From Channa striata (lineage: Eukaryota; Chordata; Actinopteri; Anabantiformes; Channidae): a DNA stretch of 64,000 nt. This document shows, piece by piece, positions 25,001 to 38,300 of this stretch; within the stretch, counting starts at the first letter, position 1; every line of letters starts with the position of its first letter. The notes under the pieces were generated by a model. It searched no databases. It saw only the letters and a program-made list of their open reading frames with translations, and was not told the origin of the DNA. Made by a program: the position numbers and the translations under genes. The stretch spans positions 9,615,203 through 9,679,202 of the forward strand of contig CM065189.1 of NCBI GenBank assembly GCA_033026295.1, read 5' to 3'.

Positions 25001-28000
25001 CTGTTGTAGTGCTCACAATGAAAAAAATAAATCACTCTAGGACTAATACAACTTTTCATTTATGCTGGATAATCCGCAAACTTTACTGTAGTGAGCAGGT
25101 GTTATGGGGACATTTTTTTTATAGAATACATTACTGATGGATTTTCTTTTTCATTGTGGTGAACCTACAAACACAATGCCATTCTTATTTTTAAGACAGA
25201 TATCTTCAAAACTGTTTTGATTGCTTTTGGTTTTGGATGAATTTACCCTTTAAAGGCCACTCTACCGTCAGCTACAGGAGCTAGGACAATAAAATAACAC
25301 CTGGTTCTTCGAAAACCTAAGCTCAAAACCATGTAAAAATCCCATCCATTTGCACGTGGGATATTCAATGCCTGCAATCCTAAAATCCTCCTCGATGCAA
25401 CCAAGGTGAATCAGTCCCATCTCTGCGTGAACATCTGTCAGCTAGTTAATGTACTTCTTTGCGTCTCCTTGAGAATCTGCTGCATCTGCAAAGCCCCCGT
25501 AACACCAGAGTGGATGCCAGTATCAAAGAAGTGCTTTACTGAATAATAAACTGATTGATAAGTTGTGAGTCAGTCAGACGGCAACTCAGCCTGACTGTGT
25601 AATGGACACTGTGATAATTAGGATGTTGATGCCCACATACATGACTGGCCTGATATAATGATTTCCCAAAGGTACTAAGACATTCAATGCACCCTATCAT
25701 ACCATTCATTTATTTTCTACTTTTATTAATGGGATTAATATCCTCTAGCTGGCAGCACAGTGGTGGAGGGGTTCGCCCGTGTTCGTGTGCATGTCTCACA
25801 CAGAATGTGTGGTGTGAATGTGAGTGTGAATGGTTGTCTCTCTGTGTATGTCTCTCTCTGTTAGCTGTGAGACAGACTGGAGACCTGTCCATTGCGGACC
25901 CTTCCTCTCGCTCTATGACAGCTGGTAAGGGCTCCAGCCACCCACAACCCAACACAGAATAAGCGTTTATAGATGGTGGATGGATGGACGTCCATCCATG
26001 AGCTAAGCAGCTTAATGATCCTGATAGAAACCGGACACTAAACCGTTACCTGAACGACGATTGCCTGATTGCAGTTACAGCTGAGCAACCAAGTCTAAAG
26101 TGGAGTAACGTTTACTGTAAAAGTGGGTGAGTGTGAGTCCTCAGTAAGACCACCTCTCACATCCACCGGGGAGACCCCACCTTCTAGGGCAACCCTGATT
26201 CCCTAACAGGCGAAACTGCAAACGATATTTAGTTTGGAAGTAACGTAGTTTGTTACAGATTACACAATTTTTACGTTTACCAATGAAGAGCGAATTGTCA
26301 TGTTGGGGCTGGTGGTTGGCGTCCAAAGAGCAGAACTCTAAACCACTGAGGTTAAAATTAGAAAAGAATGGTGGGTTTTTCTGAAAGTAATAATTTTTTT
26401 TTTTGTATGTGATGTGTTACTTTTTTAAGTCAGTTCATGATCGTTCTCTTCTCCCACTGTGAGTGCCAAAACATAACCATAAAAAACTGTAATAACTAAT
26501 CAGTAATCATGCTTGTGTGTGCATGTATTAATACAGTAGACTAGCTTCAGATGATAGAAGCACTCTTTTAAAAATAAAATCTGCTTTTACCTTTGTCTCA
26601 AATCAAGAAGACGTTTTTTGAAAAGGCACTAGAATTTAGCGGGTTGCTCGGCATCTGGCATCCCAGTTCTCAGCCACAGTAACAAAAGGTCATTTGTCAC
26701 TAAAGACAAAATCAATGTGTCACTTTGTAATATAGTAAATGAACAATAAAGGCACGACATGCAAATAAAAGTAGAAAATCTATCTTGCTTGTCTGACGAT
26801 ATTTTTAACCTAACTGAAAAAAAATTGTTTACTAAAAGCCATTTTTGACACAACCTTCTATATCCAGCCTGTCTTTTTATTCCGCAGGAGAACCATCTTT
26901 AGTCTCGCATGCTACATTCGTCACATGCCCCAGAGACTCACGGAAATATCGTTGCAGAAACAGTTTGTGTTGCAGCACATGAGGTTTTTAACTTAAACTT
27001 TCACATGTGACTTTATGACTTCAAAAGCACTTCCTTCCAAACATCACACACGCACTTTCCAAAAATACACTTAGTGACAATTATCACCGAGTGATCACAC
27101 AGAAAGTGCAGAGGAGGAGACATACCAGCTGCAGCCAGGCGTTCGTGATCAACACTTGGTTCTTTTCATCCTGGAGGAGAGAGAGGGAACAGTCAGCAGC
27201 GAGTAGATGTGACTTTAGACAGATAGTGAGTGAAATTTTTCTGCAGGCAGAAAAGGAAAAAATAAATACTGCATGTCTGGTAAACACAGGGTGGGATTAT
27301 GAGAACAGATCAGTTATGAAGTCAAACTGCACCCCCGATGATTCAGAGCTGGCGTGCTCACTGAATGACAATGATGCACTGCAGCTTTTTTCCTGTAATG
27401 TAATACAACAGAAGTCATGCGTAGCCATTTTAAACGAAATCATAAATAATAAGAAAACGATAAACAAAACGGGGCAAACAGCAATTTGCGTAGGAAGCCG
27501 ACAGTGACGCTGAGCTGAAAGGATGGGGCTCCTCATGAGTCCGCACCAATTTCTATCTGCACCGTGAAAATGAAAATACGCGGAGGCTCCAGCTGCAAGG
27601 GTCAGCGCCCGGTGAAATGGTCAGAGAGATGGAAAAGGAATCAAGACTGAGGCAGAGGGAAGCGGAACAGACAGACACAGATAGTGCAAGAACAGAGACA
27701 GAACGAGGTCAGGCGCAGAGGCGCAAGGAAGAAGAGCAAAAAAAAAAGAAAAACGGACGGAGGGAAAGACTTTTTAGTGTGTTCTGCAGAATCCAACATG
27801 ACAGCGGCAGGTTTTGCTTTTTGTTTAACACTGATATGCCGTGTGTCTTATGTGCTACCTCCACTTTACCCCTGAACACAGGAGCTGACAGTGACGGTGG
27901 GTGATACTGCAGCATCTACTTTCAGTGGTTCTTTGTGCATTTGTCTTATTTTTATTATTTTTATAAAATTACTAAAGTTTCTTATCACACTATCTTCTGC

Positions 28001-29755
28001 CCAATAATACAGACGCTTCGACCCTTTGAAAACTTTTCCTTTGATGTTGCTGTGGTACAATTGTATCTTAAAAGAACTTTATGTACTTCCTGTCTCTCTG
28101 TTTCTCATCCCACCAGACCTATTTGAGTTTTTATTTCCCTTCGCACATTTCCGTAGCATACACTTCTTTCTTGTTTGGTAACACTTGTTTTCTCTCAGGA
28201 CACTATTTCAGAGGTGAAACATGAGAACAGTTCCTAAGTTGAGAGACAGTCCCAGACGAGTGTGCTTAGATTTGACCCTGAGGATAATTTTAATACCCAT
28301 ATGTATGTTGACTGGTTATTAAATCACATTTTCTTGAAATAAAAGCAGCATGAGGGGTTAGGCTGCCAGTGCAGGTTTATACAGCTAGAATAATGCAGTA
28401 ATGTAATAATCCTGAGAACCTGGAATGATCAGTTTTTGGTAAATTAATCTGCTGATTTTTGGAGGCTGCAGTTTGTGGTGCTGTTGGGCTGAACTGCATT
28501 ATCAGCAATATTCACATGTGTAATACTTTAGTATGCTTTCAAAAACATGTCCAAGATCGTCTCCAGTCACAAACTACTAGTGGATTGTTATCAGTAAATG
28601 TGAATCAGTTTGTTTTTGTAGAAACATTGAATTTATTTAACTAACAAACAGCTGAGACTCATATGAGACACTTAGCTTGACACTTACCGTGTTTTTTTTT
28701 TTTGTTTCCCTGATAATCTCTTCTCTAACTGCTTAGAGATGTATTTTCTACCAATCAAACCTGAAGCAAATTTTACAAATTCATTCAATAACTAGAGATT
28801 ATTGCAATCTGAGGAATTTCGCAGCACCAACTTGGAATTTGGACTCTGCCTGCGTGTGTCATCACGTGAAAAACTGCCAAAATCCATATGTATAAAAGTT
28901 ATCTATAAAGCTATAAATCCAACATCACAAAAACTCTCGTGAAGAACACTTGAGGAAAACTTCATCTCACTCAAATGCCGCTCCTGCCCCTCATCCCAAT
29001 CTCCTCCCCGGCTCCCTCCGTGCCCCTAATCTTATCTCCACCTGTCGGTTCTGATCGGTCCCTCTGTACAGAGCCGTCTTTTCTCCTCTGCTGAAACAGA
29101 ACAGCCTTCCATTGTGTGCCTCACAAAGCAACATTTCTCTGTCCTTTTAGTGTGCAATCTAGCGCACAATTGTGGAGCTGTGGCTTTGCTTTGAGGCTGA
29201 GCTGTGTTTTTGCTCTGTGTTGTGCCTGACCTCTCTTTTGTGGTGTTTTGTGGGATCGTGCTTAGCTGCGGTGTCAGGGTTGTGTCGGTCCTGTCACACC
29301 CACCATAAACACAAACATAATCGCCTCATAAATCTGCTCTGATTGGGTTTAGACTGAATGGAAAGGGATTGGAGACTTTTCACAATCAGTGTAAGCTCCT
29401 TAGCTGTATTTAGTTGCAAGTCATCTGACATCATATGGCTAAAGACAAAAAACATGTTTTCATATATATGAATGGATGATTTCTTGTGTGTGTATGTTTT
29501 TCCAGGAAAGGCCTCTCATTTGGGAAATTCACTCAGTTTCATCCTCAGCAGGAAGCATTATGATATGTAGCTACTTACATTTTGTCTTCCATCCAAATCA
29601 GAGGATCATATTTCAAACACAGAATCATCATCTCTGAAAACATCCTTCCTGCTCATCACTTCACCTTAGATGACCATCAGTTTCTCTCTAAACACATGTT
29701 TAACAGGCCATAGCGATGTCATAGATGAACAGGATGCCCTCTTTATTTTCACTGT

Positions 29756-29797
<42 letters not shown>

Positions 29798-30538
29798 ACT
29801 AAAACACACTGTGCAAACCAGATCCAAAATGCACAGTAGGAAGAGTCTCTAATGTTTTATGTATAATTTAATGTAACTATTTGTTTAATTTCTGTCTTTC
29901 CTACATCTGACATTCAATACATGAAACCTTAGAAGTGATGCACAGAGATTTGTGATCCTTTCCTTACTGTAACTGTTTTTTACAAAGTGTTTTCCAATAT
30001 AAGTGCAATATTTAAAAAATGAAATATAAATATACTCCATTATTGTCCTGCAAAGTAGTTAATCATGATTAACAACATGGAAAGTATGAAAAGTAAAAGT
30101 CACCATAAGGCCAAGGACATTTCTGGCTCAGGCCCCCCTGCACAACATAATATCCTAATGCTGCTAGTGCATATTTTAAATTATGTAATACATTTTTTAA
30201 AACCACTTAAAAAATTGTATTCAAAAACTGATATAAACTGATGGAATTTTACTTTTATATGCTCATCTTACTTTGTTTTGTCTGGAGAGTCATTTAGAAG
30301 TAAAACTCTAAAATGAATGTAAAATCAGTTAAAAATGTCATTGTAAATGTATAATTTGATTTCATTTAAGGTGATTGGTTTATTTGCAGATGAGCCGGTG
30401 GCTCTTCATGTTGGATGATTACCAGTCATGGGCTGGTTAGTCAGTCTGTCATTATTCATGCTGAAGAGCCCAATCAACCTGCCCCAGTTCCCCAGTTAGA
30501 GAGTTACCCAGCAGCAGATGGAAGAATCAAAGGCCATG

Positions 30539-30574
<36 letters not shown>

Positions 30575-31410
30575 CGAGCTTTACATTATTTACCACATAC
30601 TGTAACATTATTTCATATGGTCCTGCCAGTTAATCCAATATGTATCGAGTCAGTAAACACTTTACACACCAACAATGCTACAATATTTAAATAACAACAC
30701 ACATATATAAATCATGCTAAAACAAAACATATGTTCAATAAATACATGTGTGACGTTGCTCTCTCTACAAAACCAAATTGGTTGAACTTAATAAAAGACA
30801 ATAGCACAACACAGAATCATTTTCAACCTTTTAACGTCCAATTGTTTACATTTCAAATGACCTCATCCTTCAAAAGAAGCACTTAATGTCTCAGTATGTT
30901 GTTTTTCAAGAGCACCATATGGTTTTACAAGAGACTGCCTTGACTCTTGCTTCCCTGTCTCCATTCTGTTGTTTGCAAGGAGTGAGAACCCATTAAAATC
31001 ATGCTACAGAAAACCAATAATAATAACATGGAAATGCTATATTGCGGTCCAGCGTATGGCCCTTACCACCATGCCCTTATCATGAGGGAACGTGCATGTT
31101 TTGTGACAGGGCTGGCTCAGGGATGTGACGGGGTGTCGGCTCGGGTTTTTTGGATGAGCGCTCCGGCTGTGTGGTGGGGCTAACAGGCAAGAGGTTACGT
31201 GTGAGTTTGTGCGGCTGTAGGTGCACGAGAGACGGAAAGCAGGACGCAAACGCACGATGAAGCGAAGGGCAAACGTAGACAGAACAAAACATCAAATCAG
31301 ATGTGACAGAACATCAACACAGACCACAGAGGTGTCAGTTTAAGAGTTGATGTGAGGAGGAGTGAAGTATGACAGAGAAAAGGGAAATGTCTGCTGCGAT
31401 GAACTAAATA

Positions 31411-31448
<38 letters not shown>

Positions 31449-34400
31449 AAAAAAGAAGCTTATCGCTTTTAAATGTTATACGTGATGACGAAGAAACACA
31501 AGCACTGTGCTGGAGTTAGAGTGTTTAAAGTAATAATTTGACATTTTGATAAAGTCTTATCTGCTTTGATGTGACAAAAAATTATTTTGTGAAAAATGAA
31601 GTGATGACATGCTGAATGTAATGAGCACATTACTTGTTAAGTACATTTAAATTGTGTTTTCTGTGTTTTGCACTTTACCAAAATGACTGTACGGAGCAGA
31701 AGTTGTAGCGTGGGAGTGAGTTTCTTACTGAAGTCAAAACTCTCAGGAACTCCTGTTCTTTACAGTATTTCCCTCTCCTCTCTCCTCTCTCATTTTTTGC
31801 TTGACTCTACATTTACCGTATGAAGTATATTTACACTGTCTTTAAGTCTTTAAAATGGGGATGCAGTTAATGGCAATTTTTCATACAACTGCAGTGATGT
31901 AATTTGTCTTCAGTCCAAACACACAGTGCATGTAAAGTTTTCTGTGAGGTGAATGGAGATTCCAAGAAACAGTCCAGCAGATAATGGCCCATATTTATGC
32001 AAAGTTAAAGCCCATTTCCTGGCTATAGCTTGATATTTATTGGACCCATATATAAGTGTTATCAATTTTGACATCTAACTCTCATCAGGTAAACAACTAG
32101 TCCCACAAACCTGAAATATTCTTTTGTGAAGTGGATATAAAAATGGCCACTAAATATGGAGATGGGAGTGAGGAAAACAGGGCAAATAGTGAAAGGGCAT
32201 TTCTCAAACCCTGGGAGTGAATTTTCCTGTTGAATGACAGAAAAGACTGAGGGCCTGTAGAGATGCAATATGAAAAAACAAAGAACTCGCTCTTCCAAAG
32301 TCAAATATTCTCAGTTGACTTGCTGCTGCCACTGGTGGAAAACCAGTTGAAAGTTTTGAGGGAAACGAGCTGCGACAAAAACAAAGTGTGTGCATCAGAA
32401 CGCATCTCAGTGACTCTGGATAAATCGGATGGATATAAACAAAACAAAGCAACACAAAAATCCCGAACAAACATTCAATATGCAGAAAGTTTCACAAAGA
32501 GAGTTCAACTCATAGTAACTCTGTTATAATTTGAAGACAAATTCCACACACATTCGCATTTTTTCCTCATAAACACATAGACACACCCACCACATCAATG
32601 ATCTGTAGCAGCGTGAGGCCGAGGTCCACAACGATGGGCGCTGAGTCGTTTTGGACGGGTCTCTCCAGCCGGTTGTAGTTGACCATCAGGTCGCGGTACA
32701 GCTTCCTCTGGTACACGCCACCATGACAACCTGGAGAAATAAAGAAGGACGGTGAAAATGTAAGCAGAGAAGGAGAGAAAAGACAGGAAGTAAATGATGG
32801 AAAACAGACAAAAGTTTTAAAAAGAAGAAGAAAGAATTAAGATGGTGGAAAGGAAATGACAAATAAATGACAAATTCTGCTTTCACATCTTTAAAACAGA
32901 CTCAATCAACCTAGTAGTTAAAAAAACATACTCAAAATATCGTCCCACATCCACCAAAGCCAATTCAGCCAACAGTTTTTTCCAGCATGTTTCATGTAGC
33001 CCAAAATCCCCCAAGAAATCCTGATTAAGTCATGATATGCTGAACGTAATGTAAGACTATTAACTCAGTCAGCTTTAATTGTGTTGATTGTGCTTTTGTT
33101 TTTCCTCCGCTGTGTTCATTAGGCCTCATCAAAAGGTTTACGCTGAACAATGAGACATCCATCTTTAACAGGAAAGACGACTGCAGCACGGTCCCTGGTG
33201 CAAAGTCAAACCCAGTCGCTCGTGAAGGCAGCGTGTTTTCTCTTCGGTGCTGTACCACATTGTTGTTTCTGCTGTGCCAACGCTGCCGTCACTACAAAAG
33301 GCTTTGACTGATAGAGGATTGCATGTCTTAAAAGGCAGGACGAAAAAAAGGATGAGGTGCGCTATGAGCTGGGTTGGGTGCGGGTTGTCTTAAATGATGA
33401 CACTGAGCCAATAAATGCAAAACAAATGATTCTGCTAATGCCAAAGAATATTTTATAGGGCGTATGTATGAGATGCAACAGACTTTGTCACAGCATCAGC
33501 AAATGATCACCTGGGTGGATTCATACAGCGAGGCTGATTTCTGAAATTAGCATTTTGAAACTTTGAGCTTCACTTCAGTTTCAGTTTACTTTCTGTTTGA
33601 ACGACTTGACTCTTCAAACTATAATACTTAACCATAGAGCTTCTAAGGTGTTATCATGAGATGATATATATATATATGATAAATGTTTGCTACCAGTAAT
33701 AAAACATAATGCATTAAAACATACAAATTATATTGAGTCAGTAGCCTGCCTATTGTAGCATTTACCCTTAGTTTATTCAAACAAGACACAAAAAATTATA
33801 ACCTTATCTTTAAGTGACACACCAATCTAAAATACAACCACTTTTTGTATAAAAAAGACAGTGTTTAGCATTTTTTTGTAATATTCCTGCCATGTTCACC
33901 TTAAAGCTAGTAAGCATTAAATTATAAAGTTTTCTACGTTGGTGCCCTGCAGAACAAATAACTGACAATAATGTCAAACTCTGTAATAAAGAGTTTAAAA
34001 CTACAGTACAAACAGACTGTGCCAATCAAGATCTTCCCATTCTATCCAAAATAAATACATAAATAAAATCTGAATTGTTTTTATTGCTCATTTCAAAGTT
34101 GCATCGACCACAACACTTACAAAACGTCCCTCGTTGTCGTTGGGTGTCTCATGTCAGCCACGTCTGAAAAGGTCTCACTTTGCATCTTCCCAGTGACCCT
34201 TGTCCAAATTAGATGTCGTCTCTACAAATTCTAGCAATTACTGAGTGACAGCCAAGACGTGAGCCCGCCCTCACTGACTGAGTGGATGTCTAATTAGCTA
34301 ATGAGTCGCAAGTAAACAAAGACAGCTCGCTGTGTGTCTGTGCGTGAGGGTGTTTGTGAGTGTCAGACGGGTCGCCCCTTAATCTTGGCATGACGGGGAC

Positions 34401-35332
34401 TATGGGGCCTAATGGCTAAGAGTGGCAGCCAGCAGAAGTGTTGAGAATTGATGGAGCGAAGCGAGCCAAGCCAAAACAAGCTGAACACCGAAGAGTCCCG
34501 TCATGGAGACACTCGCTGAAAAGACGGCAACACGGAGCACGCGTCTGTTGATCTACGGCAGTAAAATCAGATCAGTCCCCATATTTCCTGCATTGCTTCA
34601 GAGGGTGTCATTACTCTTTCCACAAATACTGGACGCATCCCTTTCTTATAATCTCAGACCTCTTTGGTCTGAGCCCAAAAGTGCCCAAGCAAATGTGCAA
34701 AACTGGTTTCTAGTAAAAAGTAAAAAACCACAGGATACTTTCTTCTCCAGGAAGAGAGAGAGTTTATGAAAATACATTTAAGATTAATACAGTAAACTCT
34801 GTTATCACAACATTTTATGTTCTTTATCCCTGAAGGTACCTGCTGCACAGGCCTATGGTCAGATTTTAGAAGCAAAACAAGATGCCCGGGGTTTGGGAAA
34901 CACTGCCGTGTGCATTAAAATACACAAACAACAATGTCTTAACGTAAAAGGCACCAAAGATGAATATGTTTGCTTGTATGTTGCCTGAACTTTTGAACAC
35001 TTCTTGAGAAAATTCTGGCTGAGGGCTGCTTTCAAATCAAAAACAAAATCAAATGGATGTTAATCTGCTTCACTTTCCTTACTGGGGTGTGAGTGTGGAG
35101 GTGAGTGGACTATTTGTGCGTCTGTGTGTTTGTGGGGGTGGGTCAGCGCAGGGATTCCTAGTGTATATGTAACAGCTTGTTTTGACCAGTCTCCATATGG
35201 TCTGTTTTTGAAAAGAGATTAACCATTTCATGTATAATTTCAAAAGAGACGCATCAGGCCAGATTCTTACTATCGATCCTGCAGGTCAGTGTATCTTACA
35301 AACAACAAGAGACTATAGTGATGATAATGATT

Positions 35333-35394
<62 letters not shown>

Positions 35395-38300
35395 AATGTT
35401 AATATCTACAGATTTTTTCTCTCTGTGATATTAAAACAGTCATCTACAGTTTGTGCTGTTTGATAATCAGGCTTCATAGATCATATGGACGATTAGATGA
35501 ATGAGGAGTTCATATTACAGATTGAATAATAAATTGATTGAAATTCTGCCTTAATTTTGTGAAATAACTACTCTTACAGTTGCTCTAAAATACAGAAGCA
35601 GATACTGTAGAGAAGAAAACAGTGCACTTCCTGTTGCTCTGGTGTGCTGCCTGGGAGTGTGACCTGTCACACTAAAGGAGGCCACAAGGGTTTTAAGGTA
35701 GACTGGATTACTGTCTTATTATGTTGTGTAGACCTGAGGGCAACTACTGGAGTCTGGAAAATACAAACAGGACCAAAGTCACTCTCCGCTCGGCCTTGTG
35801 TCCCTTGTGTTTGTGTGTGCAGTGGCTCATGGGTAAATCCCTGAACAACATGCTCCCCTCCTGCTCCACGCTCACGATTTATGGATCCTCGCTCCGCAGC
35901 GGTCCTTCAATTACTGCCAAGGGCTTGTGTACAATATGTGGCCACCATTTTAATAAATTCGCCACTGATCGCAATGGTTTAAATCCCTGATTGGCTCAAT
36001 AGTAACAGGGACAATGGATGACCATGATTCTTCCACGCCTCATTAACTTCCACTGACTCTTTAGTAAATCAGGTAAACTCAACAGTAACACTCAGTGGAT
36101 CAAAATTACATCTAAATGAAGCCTTTAGGGCTCGGATACTACCATGCTGTCTGCCCTTCCTTATTTATTGCTTTGTTTGGTTTCTTAATTTAAATAATGT
36201 TTTTAATTGCTCCCAGACACAATTTTCCCCTCAATTATATTTTTTAAATGTTATTTTATCTGTTCTAACAGAAACTTCTGTTTGTCAAAGTCCTGCTGAG
36301 TTAAAGATCAACATGATGCTCACTGTAAACAAAATGGACTTTTTCATTTGACCAAACAGTCAAACACAAAATGCATTAGTCAACAACTTTTAACAGATGC
36401 CAAATCTTTTCCTCCTCTCAAACAGGTACATCTGAAATTCCTCTTATAAATGTTATATCTTATGTAGAAATAAGAAAAACAAAAAACAAAACAGTTGCCA
36501 ACAAGGGTTATGTTCACTGAAGTGACCTAAATTCACAAAAGTGTGAACAACACATTTTGTTCCCAACACATTTTGTTCACAAAACATGTTTTTTTCTAAT
36601 TAGATCTACTGTGCGCCTCTTAAATATGTAGGCCTAGATCCAATTCATAATGCAATTGCTGTTACATCAGTCAGTTCAGAATTCATACACAAAACAAACA
36701 AAAAAAAAACACTAACATCAGATCTGAAAATGTTTTAACCCAACATGTTTGGCACTAATGATGGAAGTCACCGATGTGCTTGAACTGTGTAAGTGCGTAG
36801 GTTTGGTTGAGAAATGATTGATGAGTAATTACAAATGAGTGCTGAGGAAAGCTTTTCGCACACTCCTGGTGTTGTCTCTGGAGCCTGTCCCTACTCTTAT
36901 CGAGCAAGAACCTGGACAGGTCGCCAGTCTCTCTCGGGCCAACACAGAGACATACACAGACAGAAAACTCTTCAGACTCATAATCACCAACAAAACCAAT
37001 ATGCAGGGAGCACGTACAGGGAGAACCTGCAAACCTCCACACACAAAGGCGGCAGAGCTAACCACTCCACCACCGTGCAGCCCTGTGCTGCTGGTTCTAA
37101 TGTTTTGCCTAATAGGTGTATATAGAATCTTAAAAGCCTGGATATAAAGTGTTACACCAACCCCACAATGCACTGTCAGCATCCAGTGATCACCTCCTGC
37201 TTCATGAAGGTTTTCATGCCAAACAAGCAGCAGCTGAGGAGCATGTGCCAAAGTTTGTTCCTTTTGCCATCTGACAGATCTCTGGTCTACAGAAGTCGAT
37301 CAATTGTGCGTGAAGTAAACATGGTCTGTTTATATCACAGCATCCCTGATCACTGAGCGTGCGACTGGAATCTGTAACGAAAGCATTAGGACGGCTCTCA
37401 AACGTGCATAAATTACAGTTACAGGCAATCAACATTAAATTAGAGTGAACGGATGAGTTTCTGTGGCTGACCACAACTTGGACACATGATGGAGAGTCTT
37501 TATATGAAACTTGGCTCCCAACTTCTCTGTACATCTTGTAATTACAGTGAATTAGAATGAGTAATGTACAGAGCAGCTGTGGAAACCAATATGAAAGTTA
37601 AACCTCCAAACAAAGTCCCGTTCTGGACTTTCCCATCTCAGCGTACCCCATGATGGGGCCTTTAATGTCCATTAACGTGACACTGAGACTGATGTTTGAG
37701 GACAGTAGGTCAAAGACTGTAGAGCAAAATTAGTCTTTAATGTCCCCAAGAGGTAGTTTGGTTTATAGACAGTCATCAAATAAAAAGCAGAAAGAAGGCT
37801 AATAAATACTCAGCCTGTCCATATTTAGAATTATCATAAAACTATACAATTATAGAGCTGATAAGTGATTGGACAAAGGACCTCAGACAGGATGTACTGG
37901 TGCTTCCTGGTCTGACTCCCAAACTCTATCTTAGCAAAAACACTGAGACAGATTAAACTTTACAGCTCAAATGCTTCACATATTATTTCCCCTGCACTTC
38001 TACATATTGCCGTTTTTTAAACTTTGGTGGATGTTTTTTCTTTTTACTCATCAAGGTAGCAGAAGCAAATATGTGTTGTTTACATTATTGTGTTGCATGT
38101 GTGATTATGCGTCTCATCTCCAAACTTTCTCATCTCAGTGTCCAAAGAAAAATACAAGTGAGCAACTTTTGAAGCTGCTGAAGTTGCTGACGGAACTTCT
38201 GGGAAACTGCTGTGGATCCCATTCAAGTCAGGAACAATTAACATGACAACACGCGCACAGACTAAACCACCGCAGAGACAGATTAAATATTGATTAGCCT

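Larger units (their letters stand above)
22974..27125. other. intron 3 of the alpha8-type gene
   Basis: 4.2 kb with two copies of a dispersed repeat (24345 and 25745, listed). A triple ATGTAGC tandem lies at about 23610-23630. Otherwise nothing is recognised. Confidence 0.55.
27171..32590. other. intron 2 of the alpha8-type gene
   Basis: 5.4 kb with three microsatellites (29753, 30541, 31411). A purine-rich stretch at 27610-27770 gives a spurious Arg/Glu-rich frame. No gene is recognised. Confidence 0.55.

Noticed and set aside
27617..27904. Arg/Glu/Lys-rich open frame
   Set aside because: Purine-rich intron sequence with no homology I can recognise and no splice context.
35230..35463. Poly-aspartate protein
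   Set aside because: Translation of an intronic (GAT)n repeat.
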